Shown here: piece after piece, positions 33,813-45,171 of the stretch
How the letters are laid out: the number at the start of each line of letters is the position of its first letter
Numbering within the stretch: the first letter of the stretch is position 1
From: Pseudofabraea citricarpa
Lineage: Eukaryota; Ascomycota; Leotiomycetes; Helotiales; Dermateaceae
Direction of reading: 5' to 3'
Assembly: GCA_029641185.1 (NCBI GenBank)
Contig: JAPWGK010000008.1
Location: forward strand, 1-64,000
DNA: 64,000 nucleotides
Notes under the pieces: generated by a model
The model's input: the letters and a program-made list of their open reading frames with translations, nothing else
Told to the model about the DNA's origin: nothing
Database searches by the model: none
Position numbers and translations under genes: made by a program

Positions 33813-36547
33813 ATGACGGCGAATGCATTTGCTGGAACCGTACCCATGAAAAGCTCAGCATGCACTGGATGTCGAAGGCGGAAGCTGAAATGCGATCGCC
33901 AGAAGCCAAAATGTGGGACCTGCTTGAGAATGAGGAACGAGTGTGGATACCCGAGCCCCTCAACGAAGGTGGTATTGAAGAGACGAAGTATTAGAGAGCT
34001 AGAGGGAAGATTGGGTATGGCATTTGAAGTTGTAACTTGCAGCTAAAGATATACTGACTGCATTAAATTAGCTCACATAGAGACTAAGTTACAACCTGGA
34101 GGTCCTTTATCAGCTATGTATACAGTCTGGGACAGTGAAGATCCACCTTCAGCAGGTCCGGCAGAGACATGTAGTGCGCTCCAGAACTCGAAAGAGAAGA
34201 GCAACAACAATCAATCAAACTTGATTTGGTCCAACAATATAAGGTCGCCGCCGCACGGGGCTGAATCCGTTGAACTTGTCAGTTTGGGTATCCAGGAACC
34301 TCTTCCCCCAGACTCGCTACAACAAGATCTGTGAGTGTAAGAGCTTCGTTGGTTGACTAGAATGCTTCGCTAAGTTTGACATAGATTTCAAATTTATTTT
34401 GAGATTGTACAGTCACATGTGCCAATGATACACCGGCCTAGATTTCTTGCGGCTTTGAGACTCGGGCCCAATCAGCGGCCACCAACATGTCTGCAATACG
34501 CTATATGGTCATTAGCGGCATCAGTTTCTCCCAAGCACGAAAGATATTGTGATGTGTTTTATGCACGAGCACGAAAATATGCCGAGGCTGATGAGTTACT
34601 TGTAAGTGAGCTGTGATAATTGATAGCAACATACTAAAAGAAGAAGAGCCGGGAAAGAACTACCATTAACATCTATCACGCCCAGTGCTGGCACCTGATA
34701 GCTACCTTCGAAGCTCAAAGGGATAGTTTGACACGATCATGGATGAGTACAGGACGATGCGTGCGTCTTGTTCAGATGATGGGTTTACAATCGATGGATA
34801 TCTCTGGCGTGGAAGTGAAAAGGTTACTTCCTCCAACCGAGGACTCCATTGCGCTAGAAGAGCGTCGTCGTACTTTTTGGGCAGCATATTTTGGAGATCG
34901 TTGGGTTAGCGCTGGAACAGGATGGCCAATGTCGATTAATGAGGACGAGGTATACCCTTCCAAATTCTTGTTTATTAACTAGCTAATAAACTATAGATTT
35001 TTACGAGGTTACCAACATCAGAAATTGCATTTGACACTGGGATGGACGAGACTGGACCGTTTTTACCGGACGTTTTGGCTGGGGACGGAGGATCAAGACT
35101 TCGCTCGCCTTTCGGGGGGCTTATCGTTGCTGCAACTCTTTTTGGGCGTAACTTTGCTCATATTCATGATAATACCAAACAAAATGACCCCGGAGATACA
35201 AAAGATGGAAACTTTTGGCGACGACATCGAGAATTGGATAACACTCTTTCTGCCACTTTCATCCATCTCCCAGATCATCTCAAAGTATCAGGGGGGATTA
35301 ACGACCTGAGAGTTGTATTTTTATACATGGGGTTACATACATCGGTGATCTGTCTACATAAAGCAGCCATCATTACGGCTATAAAGTATGGCCTAGATTC
35401 GAGTGTCATGACGAGGAGTGTGAGCAGATGCATGATAGCTGCCGAAGAGATTACTGGCCTGATGAAGACGATTAGTCATTATGATGTTTCGAAGGTCAAT
35501 ATCCATTGTCGCGAAATTAAGCAGAGCTAACAAAAATTGTAGATGAATCCATGGACAGGCTTTTCTTTATATATAGCAGGTCGGGTCTACTGTCATGATA
35601 TAAGGATAGCTAGGCCATCAAATGTTAGAACTGAATCCAACCTGGAGTATCTTCTCCTAGCGATGAACGCAATTGGAAATCGTCATCATGTCATAAGACC
35701 CTTTACCCTTCAGCTGGAATCTGAATTTCGAGCAACAAAAATTGCAACTAGCTTTCCAGACAAGGGTATTATCCACGAGATATCTTCATCAACAGCACGT
35801 ACTAAGGACACATATCATCTTGCTCAAAACTGCCTCCCAAACGAAAAGGAGGGAACAGGGGCTTTGAAACCGATGAACTCTCGTGCGAATGTAAAATCAA
35901 CAAGATTCATTGCTCAACCACCTTTATCCGGGATTTTACTAGAAGATCCAGACGAAGACGATTCCTTTTGGCGACAAGAAGCTGATCACAGTAAAGATGA
36001 CGATTACGACGAGAATGAGATTGGCCTCGAATATTCGTTACCTCCTGCTAGATCACCACAGAATGATCTCAGATCATCAGCCCTCTCTGAAAACTCTTCT
36101 GCTCTCTCCACACCAATCCCTCTATCACAAGAAATCACGACGGATACTAAAGTGAAGTCTACAAGAGCGACTATTTCCAGCTGGTTTCAAGATTCTAGCA
36201 ACAGGAACTCACAGATTCTTTCCAGTGATTTGCCTACGAAAAGAGTTGATAGGCCTGGAGATGAAGCACAAACGAACACTGGGATCAACACGAGGCGGAT
36301 ATCAGTCGCCTTTAACGGGGAGAAAGAAGATGCCATGATGAATAAATTTCCGAATGTTCCAAACACTCAAATACCAACTCATTATTTACAGAACAGCCAT
36401 GCCACTGTACGATCCAATATCCATGGAATTGATCAAAGCAGCCTTGGACAAGGTAATCAGAACTTTCCACAGTTTTTTCCATATAATCTTGAGGATGAGT
36501 GGGGTATGTCATTGGGTGGTATCATACCACACAACTATTCAATGTAA
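33813..36547 (+). CDS. Zn2Cys6 fungal transcription factor beside the PDR pump
   Basis: Six exons: 33813-34014, 34072-34330, 34385-34601, 34641-34949, 34997-35494 and 35543-36547, giving 829 residues. The zinc cluster (C-x2-C-x6-C-x5-C-x2-C-x6-C) starts at about residue 17, with the R-R-R-K-L-K basic run. A short E-L-E-G-R-L linker or coiled coil spans intron 1. The fungal-specific domain starts near Q-S-H-V-P-M-I-H-R-P-R-F and includes W-M-S-T-G-R-C-V-R-L. The long last exon is low-complexity, acidic and Ser-rich, likely an activation region. The acceptor of intron 3 is ambiguous within an AAG run (34640, 34643 or 34646, all in frame). It is divergent from the PDR transporter and is its probable regulator; neither direction of control is shown. 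Confidence 0.85.
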
Positions 36548-37267
36548 ATAGATAGTAACCATCATTTTCATGAAGATTGTAGATGATTGATAACGAGTTC
36601 TGACGCGGTGGGAAATTGAATGCTATGTGTTAAAGTAACAACATTGTGAGTGAACGCTCAAGCTTTCCATTTACCATTTGTCAAAAACTGAAGCTAGGTT
36701 GTCTCATCAACTAGCAAAAAAAGAAATTTAATGATATAATGACGGAATTCTTGCTTCCCAAAATGCGTGTACACAGAATTCTGTTTTCTAGAAGGCAAAT
36801 TACCTAGAAGAAAAACATGATACGATAAAATGAATTACGCATCACCAAGATATCAGGAAGGTGCAAGTGATATGTAAATAAAAGAAACCCCTTCTGCCGC
36901 TCGTGAGTTAAGAAATATTATCTTTGAAATAAAATTACACGGCAGCCGTTTTGATATATTATGTCTTGCTTTAGAACTTTTAGGCCTAGATTAGCGATAG
37001 ATATACCATATGCTAAGTATGTTCTTAGACAGTGAGAATCATTCCACATTAATAATAGTGACAAATTACTCCATTGAGCTTTACTATAGACAGATAGATG
37101 ATACTAGTTTCAATTCATATTACTTTATATAAGAATTTCAACAAATACGTAAAATGGCAAAAAGCCACAGAGAAATTAACTATATTATTCTACAGCAAAC
37201 TATCAGAAGACGGATATTCTACAAAAGATTGTTAAGAAACATTGCAGTATGAGCCGTTAAAAAGATT
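36548..37267. other. Convergent intergenic region
   Basis: 720 bp of AT-rich spacer between the converging Zn2Cys6 and short-chain dehydrogenase genes. I see nothing coding in it. Confidence 0.5.
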
Positions 37268-38197
37268 CTAATAACCTTTGCTCTTCAGTTCCGCCTCGGT
37301 CCAGTTCCAAAGTTCATCGGCCATCTTGGTGTTCTCGGTCATGGGATTTCCGGCGAAATTTGTGATACCTGGAAAATAAAAGATGCCGCTCTTGACATTT
37401 GACGCCTTTCCGGTAGCAGCAAACAATTGAGGTAAAGCACCATCGTGGGTATCAACCATGAACAGCTTAAATGCTAAAGCAAATACCCATGACAGGTATG
37501 GGTAACTGTTTGTGGTGTTATTGGTGATTCCGGTTCTTACTAAGCCGGGATGGATAGCATTCGACTTGATGTTGGGATAGAGGTTAGCCAAAGACTTAGT
37601 GAAGTAGAGATTCGCGAGCTTCGACTGCCCGTATCGTGCAGTGCCACTGATTTCAGCTAATGGCGTCTTGTTCTGTGAGAGCAGGAGTCCCGCCTTGGGA
37701 CCAAATTTGAATGCCTCAGAACTGAGATTGACAATGCGTACATCAGAACCGGACAAGTCGGCGGTTTTTTGCAAAGTTGGCATAAGAAGTTTGGTGAAAA
37801 GGGCTGGCCCCATATGATTGGTCCCAAATTGCACCTCATAGCCATCCTCAGTCAATCCTGGAGGAACCCCCATTATCCCTGCGTTGTTAATCAAGATATC
37901 GAGGCGATCGTTCTCGGCGAGGAAGGCATCAGCCCCTTTCTTGACTGAGGCCAGCGAGGAGATGTCAATCTCGAGAAATTTGATGTTAGCTTTGGGGACG
38001 AGCTTCTTGATATCATTGATGGCTTCCTCCGCCTTGGCTTTGCTCCGGGCTCCCATGTACAGTTCTTGCGGGTTATGCCTAGATAGCTGGAAAACGGTCT
38101 CTTTTCCGAGACCACTATTCCCACCAGTCACGATTATAACCTTCCCAGAAAGATCTGGAATGTCTTTTTCGGAATCGAAATGGATCTTCCTACCCAT
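37268..38197 (-). CDS. Short-chain dehydrogenase/reductase
   Basis: An intronless gene of 309 residues. The true ATG is at 38197; the open frame extends upstream but without another ATG. The classical SDR motifs are all there: T-G-G-N-S-G-L-G cofactor loop (about residue 25), D-I-S-S-L, N-N-A-G (about 102), the catalytic serine in N-L-S-S-E and Y-G-Q-S-K. Layout and length resemble the fungal retinol-dehydrogenase/WW-oxidoreductase-like group, which uses NADP(H) on a wide range of alcohols and ketones. The substrate is unknown. It is divergent from the NAD-dependent reductase at 39616 across a 1.4 kb spacer. Confidence 0.9.
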   Translation of the reverse strand: MGRKIHFDSEKDIPDLSGKVIIVTGGNSGLGKETVFQLSRHNPQELYMGARSKAKAEEAINDIKKLVPKANIKFLEIDISSLASVKKGADAFLAENDRLDILINNAGIMGVPPGLTEDGYEVQFGTNHMGPALFTKLLMPTLQKTADLSGSDVRIVNLSSEAFKFGPKAGLLLSQNKTPLAEISGTARYGQSKLANLYFTKSLANLYPNIKSNAIHPGLVRTGITNNTTNSYPYLSWVFALAFKLFMVDTHDGALPQLFAATGKASNVKSGIFYFPGITNFAGNPMTENTKMADELWNWTEAELKSKGY

Positions 38198-39615
38198 GAT
38201 GTCGGAATTCGCAGTTTGGATAGAAGTGTTTTGCAAAGAATGAATAAAATGTCAAAACATAGAATGCTCAAAACTTCTAAAGAGCTTGGGGGTGTGAATT
38301 TATAGTTATGTAGGCTTACTATCTGATCGTTCCTGGAGCTACCTTATATATACTTAATTATAAGATGTACGTTAAAGCTTGTCGGTACATTATGGGACTT
38401 TGCTATACACCTATCGGCCTTTGAGCTTATTATTGAGTAAGCACTTTAAGGCCGATAGTAGATTTTGACACGGATATTGTTCCAAAGACTTCGATATGAG
38501 TCAAGATTGCGAGCCTAGGATTTGATGCTAGTGAATTTATAGTTAAGAAGGATCTTATCATGACTCTGGGTGGCTCTGTTTGTCAGATATAAACTCTAAT
38601 AATTTTATCGTCGGTAAAAAGTCCATTTCCAGTATAGAGTATCGGCATCGGCACAACAATTGTGGAAGTCCTCAAACACTCGGCAGAAAATTGTCGACGG
38701 CAATTGTCCCGTTCCTTTAGCTCCCGGGAGTCATTCCTTGCCTGGGTATTCAGAATAAATAGACGTCGCCTTCGTGATTTCGATACTAATTAGCAAGGGA
38801 AATGAGAGTCACAAAGAGTTATAAGAGAGGTGAGAGGGATAGGTTCACTAAGCGAGAAAGGCGTCACATCAGAAGTGCAGCACCGGAGTTGTTAAGGCTA
38901 AAACAGCGGATATCTATCATATCATTATTACAATTGTAATAAGAAGCTAAGAACTGGGTGATTGGCTGGGACAAAACGCAGAACACAAGTTCCCTGAAAT
39001 AGGATACTTGATCCACCTCTTATTGTGCAGTCGAATTTCTACTTACTTAATCTTGTCAACATCTACAGGTGGTAAAGCAGCCCGATAATATCAACCTGTG
39101 TGGAATGATGTCATCTAATATTTGAAATTACTTTGATGTTACAAAGTCGTGACAAAAGGTTCACAGGAGAATTTAAGGATGTGTATGCAATTGGATCAAT
39201 ACGGCACACCTGAATAATACTGTACGCAGTATTGGGCTGATTAGAAGCAAGCAAGCATATGTTTCGGGGCAACTGTCGGAGATGATGATAAATAACTCGT
39301 AATCTCCCAAGTTGCTCGGCATTTGGTGATTAGTGATCACTCCCTAACAGTTCCAAAATCGCGAGCTGCGAGTCCAGCCAGCGTTAGAACCAGCTTAGAT
39401 CTTGCCATCAAAATATCTCCGCCGTTCTTTCCGAAAACCTCGCGCCATTTTGTAGCCTAGTCACATAATCATGTACCTAGATATTTAAATAGCTACGAAC
39501 TGATTTCCTTCTATTTCAGACGATCATCTAACTTTGAGGTCAATCTTGTTTTCACCAACTCAATATATTAAGCCATTTTCGGAATTCACCCAGACTCACA
39601 TATTCCACTTTAAAC
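38198..39615. other. Long divergent promoter region
   Basis: 1.4 kb between the SDR and the epimerase-type reductase. It is ordinary in composition and no coding exon is recognised. It carries the inverted repeat at 38411-38458. Confidence 0.45.
38411..38458. repeat. Inverted repeat, perfect 11-bp arms
   Basis: CTATCGGCCTT (38411-38421) and AAGGCCGATAG (38448-38458) are perfect inverted arms separated by 26 bp, about 215 bp upstream of the SDR start. The arms contain CGG/CCG triplets, so an operator for a dimeric factor is possible. A small mobile-element footprint is the alternative. Confidence 0.6.
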
Positions 39616-40673
39616 ATGGCCGCTGGATTGATCTTTGTCACTGGAGCTACTGGCTTCATTGGAGCAGCCACCGCCTTAGCCGCGTTAAAAACCGGCTACA
39701 ACTTGCGGATTTCCGTGCGCAAGGAGGAACAGATTCCCAAGCTTAAGCGAGTCTTCTCTGAATACGCAGATAAAATCGAATTTGTCACCGTACCGGACAT
39801 CACTGTCCAGGGAGCTTTCTCCAAAGTTCTCGATGGTGTTGACTTTATTCTTCACCTTGCATCCCCACTCGCTGGAACATCCGACAAGAACGAAATATTT
39901 CCACCTGCAGTTAAGGGTACAGTGGGTATCTTGAGAGACGCAGCTAAGATCCCAAGCATCAAGAAGGTCGTTATTACTTCCTCTATTGCGGCACTCGTTC
40001 CTCTCAGTGGTGCACCAGAAGGAGAAGTCGTCAGAGGCATGTAATCCCCACCTTCTTTACTCAAGCTAGCCAAGGCTAACAGAAAGTCTTGTTCTTAGAG
40101 GATACCGACTGGGATTTATCAGTAGACACTGAGGCCGATTTTGATGCAGGTAGTCCATTTGCGACTGCCATGAAGGTTTATAGTGCTTCTAAATTGCTTG
40201 CAAATCAAGCAAGCTGGGATTTCATTGCAAAGGAGAAGCCTAACTATGCACTTGTGTCCATTCATCCATCTCTGGTCTATGGTCAAAACCTAATTCAAGA
40301 ATCTGCTAAGGAGTTGGAGGGAAGCACCAACGGATTCTTGTTCTCTAGTATCATGAATGGCCCAACTTCAGATGGTGCTCTTCTTTCTGTTTATGTGGGA
40401 GACGTTGCAGATGCGCACATTAAGGCCTTGGATCCAAACATCAAGTCGGGCTCCAAATACTTGGTTTCCGGACAGCGATTTACCTGGAAAGACGTTGCAG
40501 AAATTACAGAAAAGAACTTTCCTGGTATCCCACACAAGATCCCCACTGATGCAAGCCCAAATATTCCAGTTGTGGACACCGCTAGAGCAGAGAAGGATTT
40601 GGGTATTAAATGGGCAGCCCCTGAGAAAGTGATTACGGAGGTTTTGAAACAGCAATTGCCTTATTTCGCCTAA
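39616..40673 (+). CDS. NAD(P)-dependent epimerase/dihydroflavonol-reductase-like enzyme
   Basis: Two exons, 39616-40036 and 40099-40673, give 331 residues. The intron (40037-40098) is GC-AG: donor GCATGT, acceptor TTCTTAG; no GT donor keeps the frame. The Rossmann motif T-G-A-T-G-F-I-G sits at residues about 9-16, followed by V-R-K as cofactor contact, T-S-S-I-A-A for the catalytic serine and Y-S-A-S-K for the Tyr/Lys pair. This is the extended-SDR group that includes yeast GRE2 and plant dihydroflavonol and cinnamoyl-CoA reductases. In fungi they reduce aldehydes and ketones, and several act in secondary metabolism. The specific substrate is unknown. Confidence 0.9.
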
Positions 40674-41490
40674 ATTACAACGGAATTTATAGATAAAGAA
40701 CATATGCATGAGAGAAGCATATTAGAATTCAAGTTGTCCGTAGCGTAATTTCAAAATATGCCTCGAATAATTATAGACCAATTGAAGTCCAAGAATAACA
40801 ACGTGCTTACTAAATAAATTAGATCTACCTCCCAGATTGAAAAAAGTGGGATTTTGAAAACTGTCTATACATCCCTTTTTATCTCTCTAGATCCACAAGG
40901 CAACTTTCTCGCAACGAATTGAGATGGGTCCTTTTGCGCAGTTTTTTGCGGTAATTACTTACCTACCTACCTAGGTAGGTGATATGATATGACCATTTAT
41001 CATAGATGTCTACTTTTAATATTCCATAACCGTAGATATTTCACTGCTTGATAACTGCACCAAAGCTTAGAGAAACTCCATCATACGAATGCATTCAACA
41101 TCCATTCGTTCAGTATAGGTTTACAGACATTTTGCAACCTTAATTGATCGCGCGCCACTAGAATCATAGTACTCGCTAGTAAAAGAAAGTTATTTCTAAC
41201 CTCATATGACTACAGGGTTAGGGGTTGATGCATTTACTTCGTTTTGAGTTACGTCGAAAATTTCCTTTGGATCTTCTTCATCTTGATATTCATTGCAGTT
41301 GGTAATTGTTTTCTGGATGTTTGAATTTGGGTGAATAATGGATACAAGTATGCAATTTAAAGATAGAATACCAGATTAGGTATATAATTTGTCAGGAAAA
41401 AACATATATTTTGGTAAACAAATAACGTTATTTTTGATCTAGTTAGGATTTGTTATCAGAAACGTGTTACCAACTGGCTCCAGTAGAGAA
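40674..41490. other. Convergent intergenic region with a palindrome
   Basis: 817 bp of AT-rich DNA with no gene. A 16-bp perfect palindrome, ACCTACCTAGGTAGGT, lies at 40965-40980; a related 14-mer is at 16145-16158. Such ACCT/AGGT palindromes are probably simple sequence. Confidence 0.5.
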
Positions 41491-42583
41491 CTACTTCTTT
41501 CCGAGACTGGTAACAACCCTTTCAACTGTTTCTACGACCGTCTCTGTTGGTAGACCAAGTCGTTCATTCCACAAGCCACCCGGTACGGCGGTGTGGTCTT
41601 CCAGCACCTGCTCTCCAAGGAACCCAGCCTGAATGACAAGACCAGCACCTAATACTAGTTCACCTGCTTGAAGTTTCTCCCATCCTGCTGCCTGAAGATC
41701 CTTCGAGCTCACTGGTTTCTTAGCCCAAGTTGAACCCGTTGTTTTCTCAACTGCTGCCAAGACTTCTTCCTGTGTGGTTGTGAAAGATTCAGGATAAACA
41801 AATTTGTTTGCAGTCAATTCTGGATTCTTGAGTACGGCAATAACAGAACGGCCAATCTGACTCAGGTTTGTAGACGTGAATCTCGACTTGCCCTCATCAA
41901 CCCAAGTGACCGTTTTATCAGCAAAGTTAAACCCGATAAAGCCCAAAGGCAATCCCTAGAAAAGAAATTTAGCAAAGACTCTAGAAATTAAAGTGAATAG
42001 ATGTTAAACACACCCAGTCAAAAAACGGGCCGGTGACGATTGAAGTCCAGCTGACTTTGTGCTCATTGTTTTTGAGATACTCGATGGCCTTGACCTTTGG
42101 TGCGAAGAAAGGCAACGCGGAATTTACAGCATCAGACTAAATATATTTGTCAGTAAAGATCTCATGATGCAGCCAAGTAATATATATTTACCGCAGTATC
42201 ATTTCCGAAGTCACTAGGAATGACTCGCTTCACGCCAGCAGCAACAGCAGCCTGCAAAACAACTACTTGTCCATCAAGAGCCGAGCTCGAGATTAAGCTG
42301 ATTACGGCATCTTGAGACTTGAAGATTTGAGTAAGAGACTCGAGGGAATAGTCACTTTTGACAACATTGATGCTACCAGGAAAGCTAGATGTGGAACCCT
42401 CTCGTGAAAGGATAGAGACGTTGAAATCAGACTTTATCATCTCAGACAAAATTCCCCTGCCTAAATTTCCACCTGCCTAAAGAGCCCCGAGAGCAATCAG
42501 CAACTTGTCTTTCGGGTCAGGAGCGGCAAAGAATTAATTTGAAAGTAACATACACCGACGATAATAACATTCTTGATAGACAT
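41491..42583 (-). CDS. NmrA/isoflavone-reductase-like protein
   Basis: Four exons: 42583-42554 (only 30 nt), 42476-42192, 42136-42014 and 41955-41491, giving 300 residues. The first exon encodes M-S-I-K-N-V-I-I-V-G, and the glycine motif (G-A-G-G-N-L-G) continues across the 77-bp first intron, which makes this start secure. S-R-E follows the second strand as NADP contact, and P-S-D-F-G marks the family's active-site region. Fungal members of this atypical-SDR group reduce ring systems or act in aromatic and secondary metabolism, but most are uncharacterised. It converges on the reductase at 39616. Confidence 0.88.
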
Positions 42584-43772
42584 GATCGAAGTGTTTGGAC
42601 TAAAATCTTGGAAGAGCTTGTTGTAAAGATGTTGATTGATTGATTGAGTGATAGTTGATGGAGAGAAAATTCACACGTAGACGTCTTGACTGTTTTTATA
42701 CATTGCACCAAACCCAATTGTCAGCAGTAAGCTTGATATTTAAGGTTTGATGTGGAGCCTCGAGCTTTGTAATCTCAAGGCAGCCAGCCACAGGAGTCGG
42801 CCAAATAACAGGCCCGCCTGTTTCATGGAACATGGTCTGCTACATTAGACAAAGAGATGTTTGTTTTCCCTTTCTACCAACAACTTTATAACTTGGCTTG
42901 ATGACATACAGCCAGGAAAAATTTCCTGGGGATAAATCAACGCTATATATAAACAAACAAATTTTAGACTCACAGAAGTTTCTAAGGGAAGCACAGATTG
43001 GAGATACTTCGCATATTCGCTTAACCAAAACCATCATCCCCGTTCAAGAGAGGTATGACAATGATACCAATTCTTTCGTAGCATATGGAATCTAAATGTA
43101 AAAAATCTAGATTAACCTATTTCTCGTAATTTCATAACAAATTACATAACTAGGATAACAGGACAAGCCCACTAGTATTCCGTCAAACTAATTCTCGGCG
43201 TCGGCACAATCCTAAATCCGGCTCAAGGATTGGTCAGATGGCTGAGAGCAAAGTCAATAATCACGACATCAAATACAAGGCATAGCTAGAACCTTCTTTT
43301 GTTTCTAAACCAAGTCTATTGTATGAGCTGTAATAGCTGCAATTAGCAAGCACCCGGTAGGTGGTTATCAACTTGCTCCTATAAAGTTAAGCGACCAGCC
43401 GAATGACCGAATGACAGGCCAAAGTCAGCTGATCAGAATACACTTCTGCTACGATCGCAAAGTATTATTCCAAAGGCTAGGTGAGTATGCAGCCAGATCA
43501 AGGGTTAATCATCAATATAGTTAGGATAAACTTGTGTATGATTGATCTTCTCAAATTCATAATTTGATAATGTGGAGATTCTATTCAGCTAACCTGATCA
43601 AATCAAACAGAGAACGCCCAATAACTTGAAGCAAAGGCTTGTAATAACATGAAATTTCTCAGTATATCTTATGTCATGAATATTCAGATAAAGATTTTTG
43701 ACAGGACGGAAGGCTATACACATTAGGATGGCTCGAATTGATCTTACCAGAGAATCAAACTAGGATTGGGAG
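42584..43772. other. Intergenic, no gene seen
   Basis: About 1.2 kb of AT-rich DNA upstream of the isoflavone-reductase-like gene and downstream of the rhodopsin-fold gene. No exon or RNA gene is recognised. Confidence 0.45.
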
Positions 43773-45171
43773 CTATTGCCTCTCGTGGGACTTGGCTTCC
43801 CCATGCCAATGCACATCCGTGGTCATCTGGATACCCTTGATATCTGGGATAATATGCTCCTGGCTCTCGTTATCGTCTGGGAAACCCTTCCGCCCATTGC
43901 TCGTTATATTGCTATCGACTGCGCCCCATTGATTTCCTGTCCCAAATATCTCACTTTTATCATCTTTTCTTGATCTCGCCGAAAGCTTGTAATTGCCACT
44001 GTCAAATCCTTGTGAGCGGGGACTCTTTCCTGTATATGTACTGCTTGATTCGAGATTATGGCCAGAGCGAGTAAACATTTGCATGATCACTCCAAGATAT
44101 TGTTTGAGCATTGGAAGACAGGCACATATCAGCCCGGTGTTCGCTTCAATAACTGACCAGTTTGTTGCAGGGACTGGCCTATCTATTGAATTCTCGTGAG
44201 CAAAACTGCGAAGAATCTTTTGCGAACTTGAACTCACATGTGAAATCTGTTCCTTTGGCGGAGGAAGCGAGAGTAGTCATTCGAATTATTGTTGTAAAGC
44301 AAACACTGTTTGAGTATGTCAGACAATGGATTATTAGATAGTGCTGATTCTCCAGACTTACAAGCCACCCATTGCAAATACCGCCATCAATGCGTACTTG
44401 TTTCTTCTTGATAATGACAGTTTGTTGATCAACGGCATTGGCAGAATGAGAATGTAAAAGTCGGTGATTATGTTGATCGTAGCATACGATATCCAGAAAG
44501 GTGCGCTTTCGATGCAGTGGCCATCTGGTAGCCTTCTGTTCCAATAGAAAGCTATGGGAGTACACTGCCAAATTGTAGCCAAGATGTATGCTAACCCCGA
44601 TGAGACGATGAAGATAAGCCCAGCATAACAGAGGATGCGGAATTTTCGATTTGGGAAGATGCGAAGGTAAAACGCCAAGAGAGCCATTTTGTTGAAGGTG
44701 ATAACGACCTTATAGAATATCTGGGCGAGATAAAACCACTAGATTGATCATGTAAGTATGCTTCTTAGCAAATAGGATATTGTGACCATTAAAGACCTTG
44801 AGTGAGGCAAGGATCTGAGCTTTTGTGAGGTCTTTCATGTGGTTACCGTAACCTTCGATGGTTGCTTGTATCTCAGTAACTGATAGGACCACTGATGATA
44901 TCTTCAAATTTATTAGCGCAAAGATGGATGTTCTTGTACGAGGATAAGTTACCAAAGAAAGCATCACATATAAATCGTCAACGCCGAGTCCACCAGAGGT
45001 TGAAGACGACATTCTTGCGCCGATTCGTGCAATGACAAAAACGCCCGAGATAACAACCATTACTATAGAGATAACGTAAAGTTGGTGTCCTCTTGGAGCA
45101 CTGTCGCCAGGTTGCGTAGGGACTACGAGAGGAAGAGCTCTCTCCAACACTTCCGAGGGTGCCATGTTCAT
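43773..45171 (-). CDS. Rhodopsin-fold integral membrane protein, second copy
   Basis: Five exons: 45171-44953, 44901-44797, 44738-44362, 44305-44238 and 44182-43773, giving 392 residues. Introns are 51-58 bp; the second uses a weak GTCTTT donor. The product shows seven predicted helices with the rhodopsin-domain marks: G-V-D-D before TM2, an E-G-Y-G-N-H loop, the N-K-M-A-L-L-A-F helix, W-Q-C-T-P-I-A-F-Y-W in the cysteine loop, W-I-S-Y-A-T-I-N-I-I-T-D, and W-S-V-I-E-A-N-T-G-L-I-C-A-C-L-P in the last helix. A long hydrophilic, Ser-rich C-terminal tail of about 110 residues follows, fit for cytosolic regulation. It is divergent in sequence from the protein at 16748, so not a recent duplicate. 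Ligand unknown. Confidence 0.87.

Noticed and set aside
40965..40980. ACCTACCTAGGTAGGT palindrome as a specific operator
   Set aside because: Related ACCT/AGGT palindromes recur at 16145-16158 and near 63347 without relation to gene starts; probably simple sequence.
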